From the NCBI RefSeq assembly GCF_900155385.1, contig NZ_LT699745.1:1829561-1893560 (forward strand): a DNA stretch of 64,000 bases, written 5' to 3'. Under the pieces are notes generated by a model. The model did not search any database, was not told where the DNA came from, and saw only the letters and a program-made list of their open reading frames with translations. Positions 45,007-52,703 of the stretch are shown here, piece after piece. The stretch's first letter is position 1. Each line of letters begins with the position of its first letter. This DNA comes from Vreelandella massiliensis (GTDB lineage Bacteria > Pseudomonadota > Gammaproteobacteria > Pseudomonadales > Halomonadaceae). The position numbers were made by a program, and so were the translations under genes.

Positions 45007-45743
45007 GAGCCTCCACCCACCGGCGCGGAACCGACGCGATCCCGCGTGACATGATGCCCTGCGTTACTCGCCGATGCGGTGTATTCACCCGAAATCTTGA
45101 GCCCAAGTGACATAGCAAACGCGTTGTAGTGAGCATTGGCCCGCTCAAAGTTCTCCGCGAACGACGCGTCCTTGGAATACGCGCGGTAAAGCACATAATC
45201 CAGCACCGCGTTGGCGTACACATCGGGCAGCGGCATATCGACCGCGTAGTCCGCCAGATCAACCCCCGTCGTCTCCACCGGCTCGGGTGAATGCGACACC
45301 AGCGCTTCAACATGGCCTTGACCATCGTTACCGGGGTACACGTAAAACGCCGTGGGGTCGGATTCGTCGAACACGAAGTGTTTGACCTGGGGGCCAAATA
45401 CCGTACTGCCCTCGTCATGCCAGTCGGGGTGTTGGGTGTCCAACACGTCCCGATTCACAATCCGCACCGCGCGACCGCCTAGACGGTTGCTCTCGGTGCT
45501 GCCTGACTTGAGGTTACGGATCACCCGCAAGAGCATTAGTGCCCCTGCCGGAATGGTTTGTCGCGTGCCCCGTACCAACGGCAGAACGACGCTTTTCGCC
45601 GACGCGGAAGGCTTGTGGATCGCCACTTCACGAGTACCATCGTTGAACCAGCACGCCAACTCGGGCAATGGCCAACGGATACCCGTTTCGTCTTGAATGA
45701 GCTTTTGCGCCCGCGAGAGCACGTCCCGCACTTGTACCGGCAT
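45003..45743 (-). CDS. Phage head-tail adaptor protein (DUF6682-like)
   Basis: A 246-residue protein (MPVQVRDVLSRAQKLIQDET, RWPLPELACWFNDGTREVAI, YAVDMPLPDVYANAVLDYVL, YRAYSKDASFAENFERANAH). The start VRDVLSRAQKLIQDETG.RW and the LDYVLYRAYSKDA helix are hallmarks of this adaptor family in N4-gp56-type phages. Coupled to the tail adaptor by ATGA. Confidence 0.78.
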   Translation of the reverse strand: MPVQVRDVLSRAQKLIQDETGIRWPLPELACWFNDGTREVAIHKPSASAKSVVLPLVRGTRQTIPAGALMLLRVIRNLKSGSTESNRLGGRAVRIVNRDVLDTQHPDWHDEGSTVFGPQVKHFVFDESDPTAFYVYPGNDGQGHVEALVSHSPEPVETTGVDLADYAVDMPLPDVYANAVLDYVLYRAYSKDASFAENFERANAHYNAFAMSLGLKISGEYTASASNAGHHVTRDRVGSAPVGGGS

Positions 45744-45746
45744 CGC

Positions 45747-46088
45747 TTAGCCCTCGATCAGTGCCGCCGCCGCATCGCGGTCTTCGACAGAAACGTCATA
45801 GCCGACTTCGGCTTCGAGCGTCTTCATGCGGATATCGCCGCTGGCCGTCACGTCTTCTTTACGGCCTCGCGCCTTGATGGTCTTGATCGCTTCGGCAATC
45901 TGGTCAAGCGACGGCTTGATGTCCTTCTCCGGTAGCGCCGGTGCCTTGCCGTCCGCCGGTCGAACGCCCATGCCAATCGCGGCTTCCACCAGCGATTCAC
46001 GCAGAGGGCGAGCTACCCCGGCTTTAAAGCGCGCCGTGACACCGTTTTTAACGACCTGAAGGTCTTTGTCAGAAACGTAATTCGTCAT
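45747..46088 (-). CDS. Small phage head protein
   Basis: A 113-residue protein (MTNYVSDKDLQVVKNGVTAR, FKAGVARPLRESLVEAAIGM, DVSVEDRDAAAALIEG). No recognised domain. It sits between capsid and adaptor genes and ends three bases before the adaptor start. Candidates are a head completion or decoration protein. Confidence 0.65.
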   Translation of the reverse strand: MTNYVSDKDLQVVKNGVTARFKAGVARPLRESLVEAAIGMGVRPADGKAPALPEKDIKPSLDQIAEAIKTIKARGRKEDVTASGDIRMKTLEAEVGYDVSVEDRDAAAALIEG

Positions 46089-46097
46089 CGGTAATCT

Positions 46098-46126
46098 CCA
46101 AAAAGGGGCGGTGGGTTACACCGCCC
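46098..46126 (-). terminator. Terminator after the major capsid gene
   Basis: Minus-strand GGGCGGTG-TAA-CCCACCGCCC followed by CTTTTT, between the capsid stop codon and the next gene. Partial termination here would raise capsid mRNA relative to downstream genes. Confidence 0.75.
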
Positions 46127-46148
46127 AAACGCCTACCCTGCCGGGGTA

Positions 46149-47282
46149 TTAGCTATAGACGGAAAGCGCGGTGTCCAACACCATGACGCCAAAGTTCTCC
46201 TTGGTGTCGTAGCTGGACAAGTTGCCCTTGAACTGCGGGTTCAGGAAGCCAAAGATTTTGGCGACCGAAATACCCAGCTCGTTCTCGTAGTCGAACACGT
46301 CCTCGACCCACTCAGCCGCGCCGATGTCGGCCATACCGAGCGCCTGCGCACCGCAGAACAAGGCACGCTGGCCGGTGTCGGTACCCGTGGTGGCACCAAA
46401 GCGATCACCGTCCGCCGCTTGCTCGTTAGAGAAGACGTGGCGGTACTCGTGGATAATCATGCCGTCGACCATGACGCTGGACGCACCCGAGAACAGGTCG
46501 TTCGATTTACCGCGAACGCCCGCATGACGAATGTTCTGGATGAAGTCGGGATCGAGGCGCAGATCGGCCATGCCCTGCGGCGTGACAAACACCATGTACA
46601 AATCTTCGCCGCCGTTGGAGCGCAGAGGCTTGAGATACGCGTCTTTGGCGTTGGCCTTCATGCGTACCAGCGACTTGTACGTCAGCGGCGTCAGCGAGCC
46701 ATCCGGTGCGTCAAAGCCCGTGCCCTGTACCAAGTCACCATCGGCGCCCAGATAAAACTGGCGGTTAGTGGTCGGTGCCGGGGTGGCCTCAGCAAATTCC
46801 AGATTAGGCAGATTCGAGCCGGTGCGCGTAGCCCCGTTGGTATGCCAAGTGTATGGCAAGCTGGAAGCGGTCAAAAACGCAATCTGGTCGATACGATCGC
46901 CGAGCCAATAGGCCAACTTGTCGCGCGACTGGCGGCGGAAGTTGACGATCGACTTTTGATCGGCCATGCGGCCTTCGAGGCGGTTCGCGTTACGAAGCTG
47001 GTCAATACCGATCACGGTATCGAACGACTTCATGGATTCCTCGTTGTCTTCCAGACGGCTATCACCAACCACACCGTCGCCTTGTAAATCGGCAACGAGC
47101 GTCAGTACCGCACGGGCGCCTTTCTTGTCCTTACGCAGCTCGGTGATGTGATGGATCATCGAGTTGGCGGACTTGCCCAGGAACTTGTTGATAAAGGAGC
47201 GGTTACGGGCGTGTGCCCAGAAATCCATGCCCCAAGCGGTTTTTTGCTCGTCGGTCAGGGCCGCAAAATTCGTCTTCGCCAT
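46149..47282 (-). CDS. Major capsid protein, N4-gp56 family
   Basis: A 377-residue protein of the N4-gp56/DUF4043 capsid family. It has TNFAALTDEQKTAWGMDFWA, HARNRSFINKFLGKSANSMI, VVGDSRLEDNEESMKSFDTV, QSRDKLAYWLGDRIDQIAFL, and a C-terminal KIFGFLNPQFKGNLSSYDTK. The family has the HK97 fold without a separate protease domain in the same chain. The ATG follows GCGAGG. Immediately upstream on the other strand is the YafO-type cassette. Confidence 0.92.
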   Translation of the reverse strand: MAKTNFAALTDEQKTAWGMDFWAHARNRSFINKFLGKSANSMIHHITELRKDKKGARAVLTLVADLQGDGVVGDSRLEDNEESMKSFDTVIGIDQLRNANRLEGRMADQKSIVNFRRQSRDKLAYWLGDRIDQIAFLTASSLPYTWHTNGATRTGSNLPNLEFAEATPAPTTNRQFYLGADGDLVQGTGFDAPDGSLTPLTYKSLVRMKANAKDAYLKPLRSNGGEDLYMVFVTPQGMADLRLDPDFIQNIRHAGVRGKSNDLFSGASSVMVDGMIIHEYRHVFSNEQAADGDRFGATTGTDTGQRALFCGAQALGMADIGAAEWVEDVFDYENELGISVAKIFGFLNPQFKGNLSSYDTKENFGVMVLDTALSVYS

Positions 47283-47443
47283 GATTGGCCTCGCTGGTTA
47301 TTTGCCTGCGAGGAATCAGCCACTCGCTAGGCGTAAAAAATCGGTCATGTTGTGAACCTCTCTGTCCGTATCGGGGACTGCCGTAGCAAGTGCGCTTTTA
47401 GAGGGAGCGACCCTGGCCCGTATCGTGGACTATGCGTGGTTAT

Positions 47444-47462
47444 ATATTCGCATAGCTTATTA
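47444..47462 (+). promoter_or_regulatory. Recurrent phage motif, copy 4 (also left flanking repeat of the YafO cassette)
   Basis: Plus strand ATATTCGCATAGCTTATTA, similar to the consensus, upstream of the rightward toxin-antitoxin genes. Similarity to copy 8 continues into TAAAAAGAGCAAGC, giving imperfect direct repeats of about 30 bases on either side of the cassette. It also forms an inverted pair with CTATGCG at 47430. Confidence 0.6.
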
Positions 47463-47513
47463 AAAAGAGCAAGCTGTGGGTTAGCTCACCGCAAAACAGT
47501 ATTCGTTGTACCG

Positions 47514-47522
47514 TGCTATAAT
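47514..47522 (+). promoter_or_regulatory. Extended -10 promoter of the YafO-type cassette
   Basis: TGCTATAAT is a perfect extended -10 element 40 bases upstream of the first cassette gene. The -35 region is poor (AAACAG), as is normal for extended -10 promoters. Confidence 0.6.
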
Positions 47523-47562
47523 GCGCCAGTGTCCACCAACCAAGGGTGGGAGGCTTAGAATA

Positions 47563-48108
47563 ATGACCACCACACGTATGATCCCGGCGACGAAGCATAG
47601 CTTTGTTGAACACCTTGTCGATTTTGCCTTTGAACTCGCCAGTACCACTGGGCGAATGATTCAGGGTGGCTTGGATGCGCGGGAGACTAATACCCCTAGT
47701 TATGAAGATTTTCGAAGGCTCGTGCGCAAATCGCAGGTTTCTTTTGACAACGTAATAGACGATGCCAGCCGATATATCGTCGACGTTGAAAACGGAACGA
47801 AAGAGCCCCTCGACTACAAGACGATTGAAAACTTTGTAGATCAGTTGAAAAAAATCGAAGCTGATGTGAAAACTGTGTTGGGTGACCCCAGCGTATCCGA
47901 TGAGGTTACCTCCATCCTTGAGCAGTATGGCTATCGACGCACTGTTGCCAGAGCGCGCAGCCGTGTTGCATTGGCAGCGCATGTCTCCAAACAGAGGCAG
48001 TTCGTGCCCAAAACCTACACGCTCGACGTATCCGCAGAAGCGCTCAGCACTGCTACCAAAATAATGTCGCAAGGCATTCGTAAGCAGGCAGAGGGGCAGC
48101 ATGGTTGA
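47563..48108 (+). CDS. Putative antitoxin of a YafO-type module, unfamiliar family
   Basis: A 181-residue protein (HSFVEHLVDFAFELASTTGR, RRLVRKSQVSFDNVIDDASR, KTIENFVDQLKKIEADVKTV, YRRTVARARSRVALAAHVSK). I recognise no domain: it lacks the PhD/YafN fold that normally pairs with YafO and is about twice that length. It overlaps the toxin gene by eight bases and is transcribed first, the usual antitoxin position. The basic C-terminal part could bind DNA. Its assignment as antitoxin rests on gene order and overlap. Confidence 0.6.
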   Translation: MTTTRMIPATKHSFVEHLVDFAFELASTTGRMIQGGLDARETNTPSYEDFRRLVRKSQVSFDNVIDDASRYIVDVENGTKEPLDYKTIENFVDQLKKIEADVKTVLGDPSVSDEVTSILEQYGYRRTVARARSRVALAAHVSKQRQFVPKTYTLDVSAEALSTATKIMSQGIRKQAEGQHG

Positions 48109-48535
48109 GGTCGTCTTTTTAGAGGAGACGCGGCACTTCTTTGATGAATTGGATAGCCAATTTCCCGGCTTCACACAACAGCTAGTGGAAGCCTTTAGGG
48201 ATTATATCGAGTCAAAAAGAGAAATTGTCCCCGATATATTCGGCAACGACTGTCCGTACACTCACCCCCATAGCGCCTTTCGTGCGGAACTCATGCATAT
48301 CCACATTGCGATTCCGCCCAGCAAGTTTCCCGAGAAGCGTCCTCAAGCTGACCGGAAGTGCCCAACAGGCCAGCCCGATAAAGATGCGGCGTTGGTGTAT
48401 GTCCAAGGCGAGCTGGAAATAGACAGATATTGCCTAGTGGCCTTTCTCTACCCGAGTGCCCACGCTTTGGCCGGGGATGACAAAACAATCGCATATTTAG
48501 CAAGATTGGCACAAGATTTTAGAGATACAAACTGA
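48101..48535 (+). CDS. YafO-family mRNA interferase toxin
   Basis: A 144-residue protein that follows the YafO pattern along most of its length. It has FRDYIESKREIVPDIFGNDC, PYTHPHSAFRAELMHIHIA, ALVYVQGELEIDRYCLVAFL and YPSAHALAGDDKTIAYLARL. YafO binds the 50S subunit and cleaves translated mRNA. A Cys-containing insert (RPQADRKCPTGQPDKD) lengthens one loop. It is read against the phage late genes and followed by a short frame and a terminator. Confidence 0.82.
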   Translation: MVEVVFLEETRHFFDELDSQFPGFTQQLVEAFRDYIESKREIVPDIFGNDCPYTHPHSAFRAELMHIHIAIPPSKFPEKRPQADRKCPTGQPDKDAALVYVQGELEIDRYCLVAFLYPSAHALAGDDKTIAYLARLAQDFRDTN

Positions 48536-48548
48536 GGTGGGAACGGTC

Positions 48549-48683
48549 GTGCTCATACCTAACAACGTCGATGGTCGACCAGTTGCTAAAGCTAATCCTT
48601 CTCCTGGCAATCACCAAAAGCACGCTAGAAGAAAATCCTTTGTGCGCTATAAAAACGCGTACGAAAAACTTGCCAGGGTGTAA
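48549..48683 (+). CDS. Possible 44-residue basic peptide after the YafO-type toxin
   Basis: A GTG-started frame (VLIPNNVDGRPVAKANPSPG, NHQKHARRKSFVRYKNAYEK) begins 14 bases after the toxin stop, with AGGTGG upstream, and ends before a terminator. It is short and basic. It may be a third cassette gene or chance. Confidence 0.35.
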   Translation: MLIPNNVDGRPVAKANPSPGNHQKHARRKSFVRYKNAYEKLARV

Positions 48684-48695
48684 AACGACCCACAA

Positions 48696-48725
48696 CAAAA
48701 ACCCCGGCTCCTAAGAACCGGGGTT
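48696..48725. terminator. Bidirectional terminator between the cassette and the scaffold gene
   Basis: An AACCCCGG/CCGGGGTT hairpin with A-rich sequence on the left, giving a T-run on the minus strand. It can stop the leftward scaffold transcript before it enters the cassette, and rightward cassette mRNA more weakly. Confidence 0.7.
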
Positions 48726-48845
48726 GGCTTCACGACAACAATCGAATCAAACAAAGGAAACAGACTCATGACAAGAGTCAGTCGACGCTCCCCATTCTTT
48801 GGGGAGCTAACATCGCAGTGCCCACCACCCGATGTCGACTCTCAT

Positions 48846-48865
48846 ACTATACGCTTAGCTGATAG
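48846..48865 (+). promoter_or_regulatory. Recurrent phage motif, copy 8 (right flanking repeat of the YafO cassette)
   Basis: Plus strand ACTATACGCTTAGCTGATAG, one of the closest matches to the consensus, followed by TAAAAAGCAAGC as at copy 4. It points towards the 3-prime end of the leftward scaffold gene and has no gene of its own. This is expected if it arose as a repeat when the cassette was inserted. Confidence 0.55.
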
Positions 48866-48882
48866 TAAAAAGCAAGCACTCC

Positions 48883-50010
48883 TTATAACGCATCGCCCAT
48901 CAGGCGCGAGCGAACCGAGTCAGGCAGCGAGGCCCAATCTTCCACCGTCAAGGAATCCACGTCGACGGAATCCGCGCTCTCGCTGGTACGGCCCGTGGTA
49001 CCGCTTGTCTCGGGCGGCGCCTTCTTGGCCTTGCTGACCTTCTCCCGCTTGGCCTGCTGCTGCGCCTGCTTGGCCATGCTGGCCTTCTTACTCTGCTGCG
49101 GCGCCGGTGCCTCTTGCTGAGCCGACTGCAACCCGTGAATCTTGCTCACTGCCGCCACGGCCCGTTCGGTCGCTTCCGCGCGCGTATGACCCTGCTGGAA
49201 GTAGAACGCCTGCAAATCCACCGCTTCCTGGCTGACCGACTCGTCAAACTGGTCGGAGTTCTCGTTCAGCGCCGGGTACTCCGAGTAGATTTTCTCAAGC
49301 GTCTGCTCGAAGGTCATCTGGTCGCGCACGTCAGCAGCGATCTTGTTCGGATCAACCTGTTGGGTGTTCTCCGACTCCACCGGCTGACCGCTTTGGCGCA
49401 GGGCAGTAAACACCTCCGACTGGAGCTTGGTCGCTTCCTCAGTCTTGCCTTCAAGCAGTGCCGCGTTGGCCGCGTTCATCTTCTCTTGAATCTGCTCGTC
49501 CGACAGCGAGTTGGCTTCCCGCTCGGCCTTCTGCTTGGCGCTCTCGACATCGCGGAGCTTGGTACGGGCTTCCTCTAGCTCCCGTTCCGCCGCTCGTAGC
49601 TGCGCAGTACGCTGGTCGAAACGCGACTTAGGAATGAAGGGTTCCTTTTCGCGCGGCTTGGGCTTCTCGGCGGGCTCGCCATCAGCCTCCGCGTCAGCCG
49701 GATCACCTTCGCCCTCAGCATCCTTATCCGCAGCCTGTGGATCAGCGTCCGCATCGTCCTCGGCAGTCGTATCATCAGCCTCGGCCTCGGTCGTTTCTTC
49801 TTCGGCTTCGCCTTCAGCCGCGTCGTCTTCAGCCGGTTCGCCCTCAGACGGTTGGCCCTCATCAGTCGGCTCATCGGGTTCGGTCGGTTCACTCGGCTCT
49901 ACCTCGTCGCCCAAGTCCAAGTCACCCAGGCTCTCCAGTGGGTTGTCGTCGTTATACAGCCCCTCGTAGTTAAACGGTGTCGGCTCTTTCTCAGCGCTCT
50001 GTTTCGCCAT
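48883..50010 (-). CDS. Phage scaffolding-type protein
   Basis: A 375-residue acidic protein. A very long Glu/Asp/Ala stretch (residues about 25-110, e.g. EGEAEEETTEAEADDTTAED) is followed by KEPFIPKSRFDQRTAQLRAA, a coiled coil (ERELEEARTKLRDVESAKQK) and a basic C-terminal segment (KKASMAKQAQQQAKREKVSK). Acidic, coiled-coil proteins between portal and capsid genes are typically scaffolds or head-assembly factors, and the FIPKSRFD block is common among them. It starts two bases after the portal stop. Confidence 0.75.
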   Translation of the reverse strand: MAKQSAEKEPTPFNYEGLYNDDNPLESLGDLDLGDEVEPSEPTEPDEPTDEGQPSEGEPAEDDAAEGEAEEETTEAEADDTTAEDDADADPQAADKDAEGEGDPADAEADGEPAEKPKPREKEPFIPKSRFDQRTAQLRAAERELEEARTKLRDVESAKQKAEREANSLSDEQIQEKMNAANAALLEGKTEEATKLQSEVFTALRQSGQPVESENTQQVDPNKIAADVRDQMTFEQTLEKIYSEYPALNENSDQFDESVSQEAVDLQAFYFQQGHTRAEATERAVAAVSKIHGLQSAQQEAPAPQQSKKASMAKQAQQQAKREKVSKAKKAPPETSGTTGRTSESADSVDVDSLTVEDWASLPDSVRSRLMGDAL

Positions 50011-50012
50011 GG

Positions 50013-52163
50013 TTAGGCTCCTTTCTCGGCAGGGTTGGAACGGTTGGCCTGTGCAGCGGCCAGTTGGGTTTCACCTTGGAAACGGGTACGGGCCAGATCA
50101 GCCGCCGTGCGTAGCTGCTCGCCTTGGCTCTTGGCGGATAGCGTCATGCCGGAGAGGCGCAGACGCGTAGCCAGCTCCTCGCGCTTGAGGGCAATCTCGG
50201 CCTCAAGTTTCTGCTGCTCGAACTGCATTTCGGGTGACTGCATACCGCCGCCCTCTTTCTCAACAGCGGCCATGTCCTTCGCGGCAGATGCCTGAGACTG
50301 TTGCGCTTGTGCCTGGAGCTTGGCCAACTCGCCTTCGAGCTTGCCAATCTCAAGCTGCTGCAACTTCTGCTGCATCTGAATTTCTTCGTCGGTCGGCTCG
50401 GCCTGACCCAGCATCTTCTGGATACGGTCGGCCAGTTCGTCGCGGTCGGTAAGGTTCGAGCGGCGAATGATCGCGTCGTCGGGAATAGCGACACCGCCTT
50501 CGTGGCGCATCTGCATCATCTGGGCAAATTCTTCCTCGTCGACGTTATCGCGCGTCGGCAAGGTCGTAATCGCCACGTCGTACCGGCCAGCGGTCACGTT
50601 ATTCAGCACGTTGCCTACTTCGTCGATCTGGTTAATCACCAGCTCTTCGTCGCGCTGCTCAGGGTCGTCGGGGTGCAGGATATGCACCGTGCGTTCCTCG
50701 GTGTAGAAGTCCTGAATCAGCTCCAACAGCTTCTTGCCGACCAATTTGCGCGAGTACGCAAGGTGCTTGAACGGCTGGCCCATCTGAATCTGACCGCGCT
50801 GAGTCTTGCGGTCCATCGCCACGCCCGACACCTCGGCACTGGCTTGACCCATCATGCCGTCGTTCATGCCGCTGATCTGCTGGATCGCCATACCCGTCTT
50901 GTCGGAGATACGATCCAGGCCGGTCGGCACATGGTTGGGGCTGATCTTCTGCGGCGGCGTGGAACCACGGGCAAATACCAAGTGCAGGCCAGTTTCGGCG
51001 CCCTTCTCGGACAGCTCGTCCTCGGTCATGTTGACCAGCGAGCCGTCTTCCGTGATCCAGCCCGAGTTCGCCGTGGTGTTGACGATGTGCAGCTCTTGGC
51101 TCCTGGCCTTGTTGTAGAACTCCTGCGGATTGAGCAGGTTACGGGCCATGCCAAACGGCTTGCCGCGGCGGAAATACGGGAAGTACGGGATGATCGTAAA
51201 GCTGCGGTACAGCGACCAGTCATCGTAAAGCACCACATGGTCGGCGGTGACCGTCCAACGTACCTTGCGGCCAGGGCGCTTGATTACCTGGATGCCGTAT
51301 TTCTCGGCCAGTGCCGTGGCTTCCTCCTCGCCCATGCTCGACGGCGCTTCACGCATGTCACCACTATCCGGGTCAACAAGCACATACTCATCCACCCACT
51401 GATAATGCTGACGCTCAATAACCCGCACGCTGCGAATAGTTCGGTCATCGACACCCTCGTAAGTGTGCGACTCCGGCTCCAAAAACGACTCACCGCCGAA
51501 GCGGTTGGTGCCAAAACGAATGGAGTCGTAGGCGTAATACTCACCGCTGTTCACCAGGGACGCGACCGAATCAGCCTTCCTCTGGCCGTACTTGGTCTTG
51601 ATCTCGTCGAGCGACATCCAAGTGGTGACCATCACCTCGTTCCATGTCGAGGGGTCGTACTCCTTCGCTTCGGGATCAGGGATCACCGTCAACGGGTCGA
51701 GGTGCTTGATCGACACATCGCCCATCAAGTTTTCCTCGAAACTGATCCGCACGTCAAAAAAGCCACGGTCTTGGATCATGCCGTCGGCGAAGACGAAGTT
51801 TTCCGTGAAGTGGTAGTCGTTGGCCTGCATCACGGACTGCGCGACCTTACTCAGCACCAACGCGCCGTCACGGGTGGCCTCACGCTTGGGCAAGAACCCC
51901 ACCTGCATCTCACGTTGCGACTGCTCCCCCAGTGCCGTGTTAATCGTCGACAGCACCAAGTTGAAGGTCATCGCCGGTCGGCCTTCGTCCTCCAACTTCT
52001 TACGGTCGTGCTCTGACCACTGATCCCCGCGATAAAACTCATCGCACTTGATGGCCATCTTCACGTAATCCGCGTGACCGTTGTCACGGGCGCGGACGTA
52101 ATGACCCCACTGCCGCTGGGCAATCAGGGTGTCGTCGCCGGTTTGTGGGGTCGTCTTCGCCAT
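50013..52163 (-). CDS. Phage portal protein
   Basis: A 716-residue portal of the large podovirus type. Recognisable blocks are KCDEFYRGDQWSEHDRKKLE, PAMTFNLVLSTINTALGEQS, FDVRISFEENLMGDVSIKHL, DPLTVIPDPEAKEYDPSTWN and SGMNDGMMGQASAEVSGVAM. A Gln/Ala-rich coiled-coil C-terminus (EGELAKLQAQAQQSQASAAK) corresponds to the barrel or scaffold-contact region. It forms the dodecameric vertex through which DNA is packaged. It is preceded by the Tad2-like gene. Confidence 0.9.
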   Translation of the reverse strand: MAKTTPQTGDDTLIAQRQWGHYVRARDNGHADYVKMAIKCDEFYRGDQWSEHDRKKLEDEGRPAMTFNLVLSTINTALGEQSQREMQVGFLPKREATRDGALVLSKVAQSVMQANDYHFTENFVFADGMIQDRGFFDVRISFEENLMGDVSIKHLDPLTVIPDPEAKEYDPSTWNEVMVTTWMSLDEIKTKYGQRKADSVASLVNSGEYYAYDSIRFGTNRFGGESFLEPESHTYEGVDDRTIRSVRVIERQHYQWVDEYVLVDPDSGDMREAPSSMGEEEATALAEKYGIQVIKRPGRKVRWTVTADHVVLYDDWSLYRSFTIIPYFPYFRRGKPFGMARNLLNPQEFYNKARSQELHIVNTTANSGWITEDGSLVNMTEDELSEKGAETGLHLVFARGSTPPQKISPNHVPTGLDRISDKTGMAIQQISGMNDGMMGQASAEVSGVAMDRKTQRGQIQMGQPFKHLAYSRKLVGKKLLELIQDFYTEERTVHILHPDDPEQRDEELVINQIDEVGNVLNNVTAGRYDVAITTLPTRDNVDEEEFAQMMQMRHEGGVAIPDDAIIRRSNLTDRDELADRIQKMLGQAEPTDEEIQMQQKLQQLEIGKLEGELAKLQAQAQQSQASAAKDMAAVEKEGGGMQSPEMQFEQQKLEAEIALKREELATRLRLSGMTLSAKSQGEQLRTAADLARTRFQGETQLAAAQANRSNPAEKGA

Positions 52164-52169
52164 ACGGGA

Positions 52170-52691
52170 TTAGTCCTCCAAATACAAGTCGACAATATCC
52201 CAGTCTTCGGAAAGCATGTCGGTTTGGGACGCAAGCCAACCGGGCAGCATGGCGCGTCGGCCTTCGCTGTTGGTTGTCCACATATCAATGTGTGGCAATA
52301 TTTCACAAGACGGCTGACCAAGCGCCTCGCGGTATGGCGTTCCTTCACTCAGTTGGGCGTCAAGCGTTCCAGGAACCAGCACCAACCACATACCTTTGCC
52401 ATTCCATCCCTTGCGAGCAACACGGTGACCAGCCTTCAGCGCCTCAATGGCTTGACCAAATGTCATCCCGACGACAGGTCGGTATGCCTTATCAAACACC
52501 TCTTTGGGCGACCAACTAACATAGCCAGCATATTCATGGGTGTTGGGCTGTCCGCCGTCGATGTACTCGACCAAATAACCTTCGTCGGCACCGTCTTCAT
52601 CGTCTGGCAAAACCCAGCCACGAAAATCGTTGTAGGCTTGCCGATTCATTGGCTTGGCATTGATCAGCTTTGTACCGATATACCGCTGCAT
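52170..52691 (-). CDS. Tad2-like (DUF2829) protein, possible Thoeris anti-defence
   Basis: A 173-residue two-part protein. Residues about 75-173 match the DUF2829/Tad2 pattern: GMTFGQAIEALKAGHRVARK, GWNGKGMWLVLVPGT, HIDMWTTNSEGRRAMLPGWL and ASQTDMLSEDWDIVD. Tad2 proteins sequester Thoeris signalling nucleotides. The N-terminal 72 residues (YIGTKLINAKPMNRQAYNDF, RGWVLPDDEDGADEGYLVEY) form a separate small domain also seen in phage proteins. It is placed between terminase and portal with its own GAGG site and a copy of the recurrent motif just upstream. Ligand-binding activity is inferred from the family. Confidence 0.75.
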   Translation of the reverse strand: MQRYIGTKLINAKPMNRQAYNDFRGWVLPDDEDGADEGYLVEYIDGGQPNTHEYAGYVSWSPKEVFDKAYRPVVGMTFGQAIEALKAGHRVARKGWNGKGMWLVLVPGTLDAQLSEGTPYREALGQPSCEILPHIDMWTTNSEGRRAMLPGWLASQTDMLSEDWDIVDLYLED

Positions 52692-52703
52692 AAAAACACC
52701 TCG

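Noticed and set aside
50301..52016. A 571-codon open frame on the plus strand opposite the portal gene
   Set aside because: The portal gene is certain; the plus-strand frame is a codon-bias shadow without recognisable motifs.
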